64,000 nucleotides of DNA from IMG/VR virus record IMGVR_UViG_3300035698_022738, positions 1 through 64,000 of that record; one strand, written 5' to 3'. This DNA comes from a virus. Position 1 is the first letter of the stretch; every line of letters starts with the position of its first letter. Position numbers and translations under genes: made by a program. This document shows, piece after piece, positions 19,007 to 28,439 of the stretch. A model generated the notes under the pieces. It searched no databases. It had not been told where the DNA came from and was given only the letters and a program-made list of their open reading frames with translations.

Positions 19007-20152
19007 ATGTACGGTGTTCGAGCAACGCATTTGTCGCTAGAAGAATACTGGGAGTTCCTTCAGCTTGATGAGCCCTTTGGGTATGGGATAAGAAATCATC
19101 CTGATCTGACCCCAACAGGAAACGTAACCTGTGGGACATACTGGGATCAAAGAGAACGGGTGTATCTAGCAAATGCGATTGCAAAGACTGAGAACCGTCT
19201 CAGGGCTGACCGTTGGCTGGGGTTCCCCGTCCGGAGGGAGTATGTAGGCCCCCGAGAGATTGAGTGGTCTGTACCATTGTGTTTTGGGAAGTATATCAGG
19301 CAGATTGGGGTAGAAGCAGAAATCACAATCCAGGCCGGACAGACTCTGGACCTGCAAAATGGAAGTATCAACGACCCAGTAGAGTTCACAGTTGCTGTTG
19401 ATTTCACGGATATTGATGAGTTGATCCTTTACTACCCAGACCAGACAAAGTACACAATACGGCCCTCAAGTGTGGTATTTGCTGGCGGGATTGCTACAGT
19501 TCAAGTGCCCAGGTGCAGATTGTTGAAGCCTGCATATTTTATCAACTACGTGCAGGACACTGACAGGCCAGACTACACTGATGACGACAATTTTCTGGCG
19601 ACGGTGGATGTTGTCCGGAATTATGTGGATACCACGACTGGAACCAACGTTGTTTGGAACAGGGACCCATATCAGATACGACCCTACTCTCCTGGGCCTG
19701 TCTTTGATCCGGTTTTTGGGACGTGCAAGCCAACAGGGCCTGTGAACCAGGAACTCCAATTAGCCCGAGGTGCTGTTGTGAACCAGAGAGATGGAGAGGT
19801 TTTGGTTGAACCTGGTGCTTATGCTGATGGTGCCTGGACGCGCTCAAATTATACAATTTGCCGGAATCCTGACATGGTTCAAACCAATTTCATGCAGGGC
19901 TATTATGATCGGTATGACGAGATTGATGCCGATCTCACCAAGGCAATCATATCTGTGGCCCATAACAACATGCCACAGGACCCGTGTTTTCGTTGTGCGA
20001 CTACTCAGCAGTATTACGAGCGAGATGTTTCCCCGCTTGAGCCCCCCGTGAGTCTAAGGCTTGGTCCAAGTACATGGGGAATTTATGAGGCAGTTCAAAT
20101 TCTCAAAGAGTTTGACGCCAAGCTCAATCCATATCACGGAGGTATGCTGTGA
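19007..20152 (+). CDS. Putative head-tail connector / virion structural protein
   Basis: This 381-residue protein belongs to no family I can name with confidence. The N-terminal ~90 residues are helical with EYWEFLQLDEPFG and ANAIAKTENRLRADRWLGFPV, reminiscent of the helical adaptor proteins that sit under the portal; the rest is beta-rich. It opens the block that runs straight into tail tube, chaperone and tape measure genes, the usual place of connector or completion proteins. It overlaps the next gene by four bases. Confidence 0.6.
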   Translation: MYGVRATHLSLEEYWEFLQLDEPFGYGIRNHPDLTPTGNVTCGTYWDQRERVYLANAIAKTENRLRADRWLGFPVRREYVGPREIEWSVPLCFGKYIRQIGVEAEITIQAGQTLDLQNGSINDPVEFTVAVDFTDIDELILYYPDQTKYTIRPSSVVFAGGIATVQVPRCRLLKPAYFINYVQDTDRPDYTDDDNFLATVDVVRNYVDTTTGTNVVWNRDPYQIRPYSPGPVFDPVFGTCKPTGPVNQELQLARGAVVNQRDGEVLVEPGAYADGAWTRSNYTICRNPDMVQTNFMQGYYDRYDEIDADLTKAIISVAHNNMPQDPCFRCATTQQYYERDVSPLEPPVSLRLGPSTWGIYEAVQILKEFDAKLNPYHGGML

Positions 20153-20520
20153 AAGTGAATGTTGTTGAGGTGAATGAACACTGGGTTGTAGTCCAGTTCA
20201 TTGATACTTTTAGCAGTCTACAGAGACGCATGATACCGAAGGCGTTATCGCCTACTACCACGAAAGGGCCAGTCACTCTTTCACGGAATCTTGTGTACTC
20301 TGGGATGGAATACTCCAACGTTGATTTAGAGGCTGAGTTGGGGGAAATGTATTTGGACATTCCGGTCAGCATCCTACAAAACAAACTTCGAGAGAGGGGT
20401 TTTTGGACTGCGGCGGATTATCAAAAGAACCCTAGAGATGTACAATGGGTTGTGCGACAGCTGGCAGGAGCAAATATCAGCATAACCGATATTCTGAATG
20501 CGGCAGCTCGGCACACTTGA
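20149..20520 (+). CDS. Small unknown protein in head-tail joining region
   Basis: This 123-residue product has a GTG start overlapping the preceding stop (GTGA), with GGAGG just upstream. The first half is beta-rich (VNVVEVNEHWVVVQFID), the second helical (LQNKLRERGFW..., TDILNAAARHT). There is no recognised domain. Position between the connector candidate and the tail tube suggests a neck or tail-completion role; this is inference from gene order. Confidence 0.6.
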   Translation: MKVNVVEVNEHWVVVQFIDTFSSLQRRMIPKALSPTTTKGPVTLSRNLVYSGMEYSNVDLEAELGEMYLDIPVSILQNKLRERGFWTAADYQKNPRDVQWVVRQLAGANISITDILNAAARHT

Positions 20521-20536
20521 TCGAAGGGAGTCATGA

Positions 20537-21973
20537 ATGTCTCAAGAGCTATACTATGCTGGTGAGGTTGCTCTGTGGTTGCAAAGAGATTGTGGCGATG
20601 CATGGGAATTTCTGGGATGCCATAATCTGACAGGTGTCTCCGTCCCTAAAGGAGACACAAACGCAAGTTACTGTCGGACAGGCAAGAACGTGTACGACAT
20701 CAAGCGGACCTGGAAAGGAACACCCGGACTGGGATCGGCAACAGTCGTTGCGTATGATACGGTCCTGAATCTTATTCAGGAGTTGCCTTGCCCGTTTTAC
20801 CTCTTCGCACTGCACAGTGCCTGTGGAGCTGATGATGACCCCAAAAACTACGACTACCTCTACATGTATGAGGGCATAGAGCCCACATCAGAAGACACAG
20901 ACACCCATGTTTCCGGGATGTCCGCCGATGACCAGACGGAAATCACGTTAAGCTTCCCGGTATCATTCAAAAAGCGGTACAAAGTAAAGGGCCTGACAGC
21001 CCAGACCAGAGAACTTTCTGTAGCAACAGACCTTGAAAGCGTCTGGTTCTGTGACGAGCCAGAGTGTGGAAACCTCTGTGGCAACAAGTCAGTAGGTTGC
21101 CAGACTGGGTTCTTTGTTGGAGACAATGGAGTTATCAAACTGACGGAAGATGGGGGCGGATCATTTTCGACTGTCTCCTCACCGTTCACTACTGGAACAG
21201 ACCCAATCAGTGTGGTCAGATGCTCCGGTGATCTGGTCATCGTAGTTGATGGCACAGCAACATCGTATGCCTACAGCTGGGATGGTGGAACAACCTGGAC
21301 GGAAGTCACGACACTGACCAAACTGATCAATGACGTGTTTGTGATGGGCGGAACCAAGATTTGGGCGGTTGCCCAGGGTGGATACGTGTACTTCAGTTCT
21401 GATCGGGGAGCGTCGTTCTCAGTTCAGGATGCTGGGGCGGCAACAACCTACTCGTTGAACGCCGTCTCATTCTCTGACTCGTTGAAAGGTTATGCAGTAG
21501 GTGATACAAATTCCTTTATCCGGACAAGTGACGGCGGTGAAATCTGGGAGGCTGTGACAGGGCCTGCCCCGGCTGTTGTCAACAACGATCTATATTCTGT
21601 GGCTGCTGTCTCGGGGTCGGACGTTGTGTTCATCGGAGACGAGTCTGGTAATCTCTATCGGTCAGAGGACAATGGAGACAACTGGACAACTGTTTTTGCG
21701 AGTGTCACATCTTCGGCGGGTGGAGTCGTTGGTATTGCAGCTCCGCATTGCAATATCGTAGCCATCATTATCAACGACGAAGACCCATACTGGTACTCCG
21801 GCGCAACCGTGGACGGACTGATGTATCAGACAATCGACGGTGGAAATAGCTGGAATTCTATCGAATTGCCTGCAAATGACGGCCTGAATGCAATATACGC
21901 CTGCGACCATAACAAATACTGGATCGTGGGTGAGGATGGGTTTGCAGCTGTCGTTTCCGGACCTTCGATTTGA
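20537..21973 (+). CDS. Putative major tail (tube) protein fused to BNR/Ycf48-type beta-propeller
   Basis: This 478-residue protein is preceded by CGAAGGGAGTC. Residues 1-~165 look like a tail-tube domain (beta-rich, ending in SFKKRYKVKGLTAQTREL). From ~185 onward come repeated BNR/Asp-box-like blades: WDGGTTWTE, SSDRGASFS, TSDGGEIWE, SEDNGDNWT, TIDGGNSWN. This is the pattern of Ycf48, sialidase and sortilin propellers, which bind glycans or proteins. In this place, before the chaperone pair, a tail-tube protein is expected; if so, each ring would display propellers on its outside. An accessory tail protein is the alternative. Confidence 0.68.
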   Translation: MSQELYYAGEVALWLQRDCGDAWEFLGCHNLTGVSVPKGDTNASYCRTGKNVYDIKRTWKGTPGLGSATVVAYDTVLNLIQELPCPFYLFALHSACGADDDPKNYDYLYMYEGIEPTSEDTDTHVSGMSADDQTEITLSFPVSFKKRYKVKGLTAQTRELSVATDLESVWFCDEPECGNLCGNKSVGCQTGFFVGDNGVIKLTEDGGGSFSTVSSPFTTGTDPISVVRCSGDLVIVVDGTATSYAYSWDGGTTWTEVTTLTKLINDVFVMGGTKIWAVAQGGYVYFSSDRGASFSVQDAGAATTYSLNAVSFSDSLKGYAVGDTNSFIRTSDGGEIWEAVTGPAPAVVNNDLYSVAAVSGSDVVFIGDESGNLYRSEDNGDNWTTVFASVTSSAGGVVGIAAPHCNIVAIIINDEDPYWYSGATVDGLMYQTIDGGNSWNSIELPANDGLNAIYACDHNKYWIVGEDGFAAVVSGPSI

Positions 21974-22040
21974 TTGAGTCGAAAGACTCCTTAGACGTGA
22001 GGGAAAATTATGAATAGCTTGATAAAAGCTTGGGGGAAAC

Positions 22041-22655
22041 ATGGCTACAAAGAAAAAAGACACAAGAATTGTTACACTTCCGACCTCTGGTGAAAAGATA
22101 ACAGTTCACCAGGTCCCAACAGCTGTCTTGAGCGGGGTTACACCTAAAGAACCTCGCCCGAGACGGCCTGTTGTCGAAATGAAAATTGCAGGGGGGGCAA
22201 TCCAGAAGCGTGCCGCAAAGCCAGGGGACGATGAATGGGATGCCTACGAAGAGGAAAAGACGTTATGGGATGAGAAGCGTTTCAAGCTTCGTGATGACGT
22301 TGCTCTTTGCCTTGCACTCCGCACCTATGAGTTTCCGGATGAGTTGACCTTCCCAGATTACATTGAGGAGCTTTTTGATCTTGGCATGATGGAAAAGCCA
22401 AGTGATCCTTACTCTCTCAAGGCCCTTTGGATCAAGACCTTTGTCCTCTCTGGTATGGGCGATGAGTTTGAGGTTGAAATGGCCTTGCAGGCTCTGACAG
22501 GAGTTCCGGAGGAGTCCATCGAACAAATGAAGGCCGACTTTCGATCTAAAATTTTCGGGCAAGTCGATGGAGGAGTGGGAGAGGATTCTAACGGCTCCGA
22601 CTCCGGACAACCTGAAGAAAATGTCGAAGTCGGGGACGTTTTGGCGGGAGACTAG
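22041..22655 (+). CDS. Tail assembly chaperone, first frame (G-like)
   Basis: This 204-residue protein lies directly between tail tube and tape measure, the conserved position of the lambda gpG/gpGT pair. It is largely helical with an acidic, Ser/Gly-rich C-terminal tail (GEDSNGSDSGQPEENVEVGD), as is usual for such chaperones. A second open frame overlaps its last 89 bases. Role: holds the tape measure protein soluble during tail assembly. The start is ATG 22041 after TTGGGGGAAAC. Confidence 0.72.
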   Translation: MATKKKDTRIVTLPTSGEKITVHQVPTAVLSGVTPKEPRPRRPVVEMKIAGGAIQKRAAKPGDDEWDAYEEEKTLWDEKRFKLRDDVALCLALRTYEFPDELTFPDYIEELFDLGMMEKPSDPYSLKALWIKTFVLSGMGDEFEVEMALQALTGVPEESIEQMKADFRSKIFGQVDGGVGEDSNGSDSGQPEENVEVGDVLAGD

Positions 22656-22794
22656 AGCTGCCTATAAATCCGGCTACATGGACGTTTGGAACGATCTGGA
22701 TATGACAACCAAGGCATGGATAATTGCAGCTACAGAGACAATTGAACTTCTGGAACAGGCGTCTTACCATGAATCGTCACAACCGACTGAATAA
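22567..22794 (+). CDS. Tail assembly chaperone, second frame (T-like)
   Basis: This 75-codon frame overlaps the end of the upstream chaperone gene in the +1 (equivalently -2) frame. Its own ATG at 22567 has no clear ribosome site, so it may be reached by programmed frameshift, giving a G-T-like fusion, or start internally at 22567 or 22621. Helical, with WRETRAAYKSGYMDVWNDLDMTTKAWIIA (two short segments). I saw no standard -1 slippery heptamer in the overlap, consistent with the different frame relation. Confidence 0.6.
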   Translation: MEEWERILTAPTPDNLKKMSKSGTFWRETRAAYKSGYMDVWNDLDMTTKAWIIAATETIELLEQASYHESSQPTE

Positions 22795-22840
22795 TTTCCG
22801 ATAGGAAAGGGAGGTATCCCATAGAGCATTGAGAGAGCTT

Positions 22841-23326
22841 ATGGCTACCCACGTCAAATTTATAGTCCCTGGACCCTATAGACCCTCAAAAATTCGAGAG
22901 GCCATTGCCTTTGGTCTGTCTAGGACTGGAGAGTTGGTTAAGGTTGACTATGCTCTTGCAACATCCACCTGGGAGGCAGGGAATGTACCAGAGTGGCAAG
23001 AACAAACTCCAAGACTGGAAGGGGGTGCTCTCGTTTGGAAATATACAACAGAGAGCACTCCCTTTGTGTATGTTGACAATGGGACAGTTGGGGGCTATCC
23101 AATTGTTCCCGTCAACGCAAAGTTCTTGAGATTCACTGAGGGATTTATACCAAAGACAAAACCTGGGAGATTGCTGCCTGGGCCAGGGGCAAGATTTGGT
23201 GACTATCAGTTCCGGAAAAAAGTGATCCATCCAGGAGTTGAACCCAGAGACATGTCAGGTGAGGTAGCAGATCGAGCTGATATGGTTTTGGCTAAGTTCA
23301 TTCTTGAGAGCTTGGGAGAAATTTGA
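22841..23326 (+). CDS. Tail completion / HK97 gp10-like protein
   Basis: The start is taken at ATG 22841 (GAGAGAGCTT upstream) rather than a TTG 12 bases earlier; 161 residues. The C-terminal half has FRKKVIHPGVEPRDMS, which closely resembles the K.V.HPG..aR.F signature of HK97 gp10-like and minor tail proteins that close the head-tail joint. Position between the chaperones and the tape measure is less common than before the tail tube, but the motif is persuasive. It ends in a TGATG overlap with the tape measure gene. Confidence 0.65.
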   Translation: MATHVKFIVPGPYRPSKIREAIAFGLSRTGELVKVDYALATSTWEAGNVPEWQEQTPRLEGGALVWKYTTESTPFVYVDNGTVGGYPIVPVNAKFLRFTEGFIPKTKPGRLLPGPGARFGDYQFRKKVIHPGVEPRDMSGEVADRADMVLAKFILESLGEI

Positions 23327-26037
23327 TGGCTACAGATACCAAAGGTCTACGAAAAGCAGGAGTCATTCTAACTGCTGAGAACTACGAAGACTACATGAGA
23401 AAACTTCGGGCTATCAATCAAGCCAATCAAGAGGCTTTCAACAAAAAGCCCATGGAGGAATACGTCGCAGGAGCAAAAAAAGCTTCTCAAGCTGCGAAGG
23501 GACTCAGTTCTGATACCATGAGTCTGGGTCAAAAAGTAGGACTTTTGGCAAAAGGCGGAATGCGAGGATTATTTACCAAACTGGTGGGTTCATTTGCAGC
23601 CCTGCCTCCGCCCATAGCTGCAGCTGCAGCTGCAATTGCTTTTCTTACAGTCAATCTCAAAAAATTTTCCAAAGAAGCTCTCAAGGTTGCGGAGCGTAAT
23701 GAAACTCTAGGTGTTGTCCTGGGGCAAGTTGGCAAAAACGCAGGCTACACGTCGGATCAAGTCGAGGCAGCAACCTCGCAAGTCAAGGCCATGGGCATTT
23801 CAACCAGTGCTGCCACTCACTCACTCACTCTGATGGCTCAAGAAAGCATTAAATGGACGGGAGCAACCAAGTTAGCTAGGGTTGCTCAGGATGCTGCTGT
23901 CATTGGCATGACAAACTCATCTGAGGCATTCAATCGGCTGATTTACGGTATCAAAACGGGTCAGGTCGAGATTCTCAGAACGATTGGGCTGAACGTCGAT
24001 TTCCAGCGATCTTATGCACAGCTGGCAGTCCAGTTGAACACGACTGTTGACAATCTTACAGATCAGGAGGAAATGCAAGCCCGAGTTAACGCTGTTTTAG
24101 AGGCAGGTACAAAGATTCAAGGGACCTATGAAGCCACCCTGGATACGACCAGCAGAAAAACTGAGTTAATGGCCCAATCTATCGAAGAGGCCCAAAACAA
24201 TTTTGGTCAAATGCTCTTGCCAGTAAAGAGAGTATCCGTAGCATTAAAATATGAGTTTTGGAAAGGTGTAGAACAATCATCTTTAGGCTTGAAGAATATG
24301 GGCGTCCTGATAGATATGATTACTGATGATTTTCTCGGGCTGTTTGGTACAGTCCAAGAGGGTGAAGGATTTTGGGAGCATATGGGTTTAAGCTTGCATG
24401 AGACAACGCGAGCTTTAGCCTACTTCATGGCAATGGTGAAAGCCACTGTACGGTCTGTCTTGAACGACCTCAATATTATGGGGGCTGGCTGGAATTCCAC
24501 GTTTGATCTGATCACTGGCAAGAAATCATGGGAAGAGCATGTCAAGTTTATGGCACAGGTGTCTGTTGATCTCTATGAATCGGTAGTCCAGGGACCAGCA
24601 GGAGAGCTTGGCAATGTTATGGATGAGATGATAGCCAAGAACGAGCACGTTTTTGAATCCTGGGATGAAATGAAAAATAGGATCAAAAGCGAAGCCAATG
24701 TTGATCTTACCCTCCAGCCCTCTGCGGGGGACAACTACATCAAAACATTGGAGGATCAGATTCAGGCAGTGCACGCCTACAACCAAGCTCTTCTGCAAGC
24801 TGAGCGTATTGTAGAGAACTACAATGCAGCTCTCAGTAAAGCTTCTGAAAGTAGACAAAAGTCGATAGAAGCTGAAGAGGCCAAGCATACTAAGTCTTTG
24901 CTCGCACTTCAGGATAAGGCCCAAGAGAGTTTAATTTCTGCCTATCAAAACTATGAGGATAGACGAGCAAAACTCATTGACGATTACAGTTATCGACAGG
25001 CAAAAAATGTTGAACAAAAGAACCTTCAAGAGGCCCAAGAACAACGTAGATTTGAGTTGGGTCAGCTCCAGAATTTCCGGAGATTCAAGCTACAAGAGAA
25101 ATGGCTCAGAGCTGAGGGCGATGTCCTGGGTGTTATGCAGTTGAAAGAGAGCTATGCGCTTCAGAAAAAAGAAGCAGAGGAAAATAGGAATGAAAACCTG
25201 AAGTCCGCAGAGGAAAATAACACTGTACAGCTGAAACTGCAAGAAGAGGCACTCCGGCGAAGCTTGCGACAATTGGACATCGACCTAGCTAAACGCCGAG
25301 ATGAAATAGCAAGTAGCTATGTAGATGAACAAGCTGAACTCGAAGAGGCTCACTCAGAACGTTTGGCCTCAATTGAGCAAGCCTATATAGAACAACTCAG
25401 GCTGGCAAAAGAGCAAAGAGATGAGCAACTTACTCAATTAGGGAAAGCTCTTCAAGACGAGAAAACACTGACAGAAGAGGGCATGTCAAAAATACAAACT
25501 GCGATTGCAGAGGTCTTTGGGGATGAGGCAGCCGGAGACGCGCTGATTACAGGGTGGAAAGATAGGTCGAAATCTGAGATCGGTATAATGGTGGATGAGG
25601 GCATAGCAGAAATCAAGCGACTTCAGGCTGAGATAGATAAGATCAGTGCCTCTGGAATTGTTCCAACAGGCAGGCAACCTAACTTTTTTGCTCCTCCGGA
25701 ACCGACATCTATGCCTTTTGGCCCAGGAGCAGCTACCTATGGTCTTCCCTACTTACCATTTGGGCGAAGAGCCCCAGCTGCTACCTACCCGATGAGAGAG
25801 GGTGGAGTTGGAAAAGTGACGGGTCCTGCAATGTTTGAAGTAGAGCCAGGACAAAAAGAATACTTCTCTTTCATGCCTGAGTCTAAAGCAAATCGTGCCT
25901 TGAATGTCAACGCAGCTGTCTCGGGCGGAATTGATGTTAGAGGCGCAGGCAACGCATCTTCCGGAACTGTCGATGCAGCTGTGGAGTTGACAATGGAAGA
26001 GCTGAGACAGGCAATCAAGCGGATGGCCGGGAGGTAA
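23326..26037 (+). CDS. Tail tape measure protein
   Basis: The start is taken at ATG 23326, overlapping the preceding stop; 903 residues. An Ala-rich hydrophobic segment near residues 84-103 (PPPIAAAAAAIAFLTV) could cross the host membrane during DNA entry. Residues ~480-770 form a long charged coiled coil (repeated EEAKH, EQRRFEL, LEEAHSERL), and the C terminus is Gly/Pro-rich. It is the longest gene of the tail-core block and lies right after the chaperone pair. By the known rule of about 0.15 nm per residue, a tail near 135 nm is predicted. No peptidase or muramidase domain is obvious. Confidence 0.92.
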   Translation: MATDTKGLRKAGVILTAENYEDYMRKLRAINQANQEAFNKKPMEEYVAGAKKASQAAKGLSSDTMSLGQKVGLLAKGGMRGLFTKLVGSFAALPPPIAAAAAAIAFLTVNLKKFSKEALKVAERNETLGVVLGQVGKNAGYTSDQVEAATSQVKAMGISTSAATHSLTLMAQESIKWTGATKLARVAQDAAVIGMTNSSEAFNRLIYGIKTGQVEILRTIGLNVDFQRSYAQLAVQLNTTVDNLTDQEEMQARVNAVLEAGTKIQGTYEATLDTTSRKTELMAQSIEEAQNNFGQMLLPVKRVSVALKYEFWKGVEQSSLGLKNMGVLIDMITDDFLGLFGTVQEGEGFWEHMGLSLHETTRALAYFMAMVKATVRSVLNDLNIMGAGWNSTFDLITGKKSWEEHVKFMAQVSVDLYESVVQGPAGELGNVMDEMIAKNEHVFESWDEMKNRIKSEANVDLTLQPSAGDNYIKTLEDQIQAVHAYNQALLQAERIVENYNAALSKASESRQKSIEAEEAKHTKSLLALQDKAQESLISAYQNYEDRRAKLIDDYSYRQAKNVEQKNLQEAQEQRRFELGQLQNFRRFKLQEKWLRAEGDVLGVMQLKESYALQKKEAEENRNENLKSAEENNTVQLKLQEEALRRSLRQLDIDLAKRRDEIASSYVDEQAELEEAHSERLASIEQAYIEQLRLAKEQRDEQLTQLGKALQDEKTLTEEGMSKIQTAIAEVFGDEAAGDALITGWKDRSKSEIGIMVDEGIAEIKRLQAEIDKISASGIVPTGRQPNFFAPPEPTSMPFGPGAATYGLPYLPFGRRAPAATYPMREGGVGKVTGPAMFEVEPGQKEYFSFMPESKANRALNVNAAVSGGIDVRGAGNASSGTVDAAVELTMEELRQAIKRMAGR

Positions 26038-26041
26038 GAAG

Positions 26042-26419
26042 ATGGCTAGTGGTGGAATATACAGAATTGCCGGGGTTGAATTTCCAGCTCCTGTCACAGA
26101 ATGGCAGCAACAGGTGATTGGGCCTGGTTTGGATGGGTACCCAATACTTTGCAGTTATTCGATTCATGTCTGGTCATGGCCGGGAGGTGGTCTTGAGAGC
26201 TACTACATGGAGATGCTCTTGGACAAATTCTTTGATCAGGCAAGCACTCGTGCTCAAGTTGGACCGATTGAGACAGACCCCTATGACGCATCCGGCGGGT
26301 GTGAGGAGTATGGGACAACGACGTATACAGATGCCATACTCCTGAATGTAACTCCGGTGAGACGAGGATTGCCCCATTACGATGATCCCGAGGTGACTTT
26401 TGAGGTCTATGTCGGATAA
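26042..26419 (+). CDS. Minor tail protein, unknown family
   Basis: This 125-residue protein starts four bases after the tape measure stop. The composition is beta-rich (GIYRIAGVEFPAPVTEWQQQ, VTFEVYVG). Small proteins directly after the tape measure usually belong to the tail tip or are distal tail or tail-hub adaptors. I do not recognise the family, and the call rests on position. Confidence 0.62.
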   Translation: MASGGIYRIAGVEFPAPVTEWQQQVIGPGLDGYPILCSYSIHVWSWPGGGLESYYMEMLLDKFFDQASTRAQVGPIETDPYDASGGCEEYGTTTYTDAILLNVTPVRRGLPHYDDPEVTFEVYVG

Positions 26420-26436
26420 CCTGGTGAGGGAGTGAT

Positions 26437-27288
26437 ATGGCAACACCATCAATTCCAAATTCATTCCTGACAAAACTTAGAGCCACAAGACAGGCTGCAA
26501 AGTTCTACATGACCAAGCTTGAACTTCGACAGTTCAGAGCTTTTTGCTGCGACATTGACAGCGAGGTAATTTCAGATGTTGCCAAGAATCCTGTTGTGAT
26601 TCTTGACATGCCACAACTCATCTGCCTGGGAGACACCGTTGACTGGGACTTGAGTGATTCATATGCGCCAGGCTCAACAGTCACTGCCTATTCGATAGAT
26701 ATGGATGATTTAACCACCTATGCAGTAGCCTCTGGGAATCATACTTATGCAGCTGTGGGGACCTATACGGTCGAAGCGACTATCACAGAAGGAACCGGAC
26801 TGACTACAACGATTGAATTGGAGGTCATTGTAGTTGATTGCTCTGTTCCGCTCATGATGGGCTTTGCTTATATTGCCACAGATGGGGGGGGCGTCTACTT
26901 TGTAAACTGGAACGATGCCGTTCCTGCCTGGGAGGCCAGGAACACTGGCCTTGAGGGAAATGCTCTCTTTGTTCGTGATCTTGAAATCAGGCCGGGACAC
27001 AAAGACATTCCTGACGCATATCATGAGCTTTGGGCTGCTACAGCTGATGGGGTATATCGCTCATTCACTGGTGGGCGCAGCTGGGCAAAGATGATTTTAG
27101 ACGAGCCTGTCAATTCAGCTGGGGACACTCCCGCTCCGGAGATGGCCGATTTGGACTTTGTGAGTGTGGAATACGATCCTGCTGTGCAGGATAAGGTGTA
27201 TGTTCTTGCTACGTCACCCACCAGATCATGGGTCTACTACACGACAGACATCGGTATAACTTGGAATAATGAGCAGGTAGGTTTGTAA
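26437..27288 (+). CDS. Tail protein with PKD-like and BNR-like domains
   Basis: This 283-residue protein has a helical N terminus, then a PKD-type immunoglobulin-like domain near residues 66-130 (DTVDWDLSDSYAPGSTVTAY ... HTYAAVGTYTVEATIT). After a DCSVPLMMGFAY link comes a half propeller with Asp-box features (ATDGGGVYF, ADGVYRSFTGGRSWAK, TTDIGITWNNE). Both are surface or glycan-binding folds common in tail-tip proteins. It is coupled to the next gene (TAATG) and shares its BNR theme with the genes at 20537 and 27288. Confidence 0.72.
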   Translation: MATPSIPNSFLTKLRATRQAAKFYMTKLELRQFRAFCCDIDSEVISDVAKNPVVILDMPQLICLGDTVDWDLSDSYAPGSTVTAYSIDMDDLTTYAVASGNHTYAAVGTYTVEATITEGTGLTTTIELEVIVVDCSVPLMMGFAYIATDGGGVYFVNWNDAVPAWEARNTGLEGNALFVRDLEIRPGHKDIPDAYHELWAATADGVYRSFTGGRSWAKMILDEPVNSAGDTPAPEMADLDFVSVEYDPAVQDKVYVLATSPTRSWVYYTTDIGITWNNEQVGL

Positions 27289-28439
27289 TGGCGACTCTTA
27301 GTTGGAATTGGTTAAGTGATCTGGAGACCTGGGCATTGCAAGGATCGTCTATGGGCTCTCCTAGTGTAATCTACGATGGAGCAGATGGTGACCCTGCAAA
27401 TGGTTGTATGGAGGTAGAAGGTATCTCATCTGTGTTTATGGGTACTGAATACGTAGATTCTGAAATCGACTTTGGTGGTGAGGGTGATGGCTATGTTGTT
27501 GGAGCATTAGGATCACAGATTCAGTTGAATGTAAAGATGACCTCTCTATTGTCTGGCTATGTGTACTTGTATGCAAACCTGAGAACAGCTGGTTGGGTCA
27601 ACCTTGGCTACATTTATAGGATAGCAAATCCAACACCAGGAAAGCCTGATGGGACTTGGAGAACATATTACGAGTCTATTGGTGCTGTGTATGCTGGTGA
27701 TATTTTAGATGGGTTTCGTATTCGGCTTCAGCATGGGTCTCTGACTGCCACGGGAACACATACGATTCACATAGACACAATGTCCATAGACAACTTGACG
27801 GCCGAACCGTCTGGCTACACCGTATTTTTCGATCCTACCCTGGTGACAGGAACAGGAATTCCTTCCTTGTCTATGGACATTGCCCCCGACGGAAAGGTCA
27901 TCCTTGGATTGTGGAACGTAAGCTCTCATCCTATCGTTTTAGTTGGGTCCGGACTTCCGGGATGCGCGTGGTCAACTGTATACAATCCTGGAGCAGGGAC
28001 ATGTGTTCATGTTCTAGCCGGAAGGAAAGACTCAGAGAAGTTTTGGATTTGTGGAGACTTTGGAACACCAAAGGTTCGAGTCACTGAAGACTCTGGGGCC
28101 AATTGGTCAACGGTTGATCCGGCATGGGCGTCTGTAACAGCAGTGTACCCGATGCACTTGTGGGCGGAAAACGATGATTCTTTGACTGTCATGACAGGGG
28201 ATCAGTTGCAAGTCAAAGAGACAAGAGACATGGGAGCGAGTTGGACAGAGAGGAACGGAGCTTTGCCATTTGTGGTCAGTGCCTTTGATTTGCTTGATGT
28301 TTATCCTCAAGAGGGGATTTTTGGTCGGATTGTAGCCAATGCAGATCGAGTCAGGGCAACAATAGATAACTGGGCAACAACTGTCGATATTTCAACGGGA
28401 ACTCCAAATGCAGCTGTGACAAAGGTGATTGTGGGCTAA
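27288..28439 (+). CDS. Tail protein with carbohydrate-binding-like and BNR-like regions
   Basis: This 383-residue protein starts with a beta-sandwich-like region (residues ~1-170; GYVYLYANLRTAGWVNLGYIY) resembling carbohydrate-binding modules. BNR/Asp-box-type blades follow (TEDSGANWST, TRDMGASWTE). It probably continues the propeller begun in the preceding protein and contributes to host surface recognition. The stop overlaps the next ATG (TAATG). The exact role, receptor binding versus tail decoration, cannot be told. Confidence 0.68.
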   Translation: MATLSWNWLSDLETWALQGSSMGSPSVIYDGADGDPANGCMEVEGISSVFMGTEYVDSEIDFGGEGDGYVVGALGSQIQLNVKMTSLLSGYVYLYANLRTAGWVNLGYIYRIANPTPGKPDGTWRTYYESIGAVYAGDILDGFRIRLQHGSLTATGTHTIHIDTMSIDNLTAEPSGYTVFFDPTLVTGTGIPSLSMDIAPDGKVILGLWNVSSHPIVLVGSGLPGCAWSTVYNPGAGTCVHVLAGRKDSEKFWICGDFGTPKVRVTEDSGANWSTVDPAWASVTAVYPMHLWAENDDSLTVMTGDQLQVKETRDMGASWTERNGALPFVVSAFDLLDVYPQEGIFGRIVANADRVRATIDNWATTVDISTGTPNAAVTKVIVG

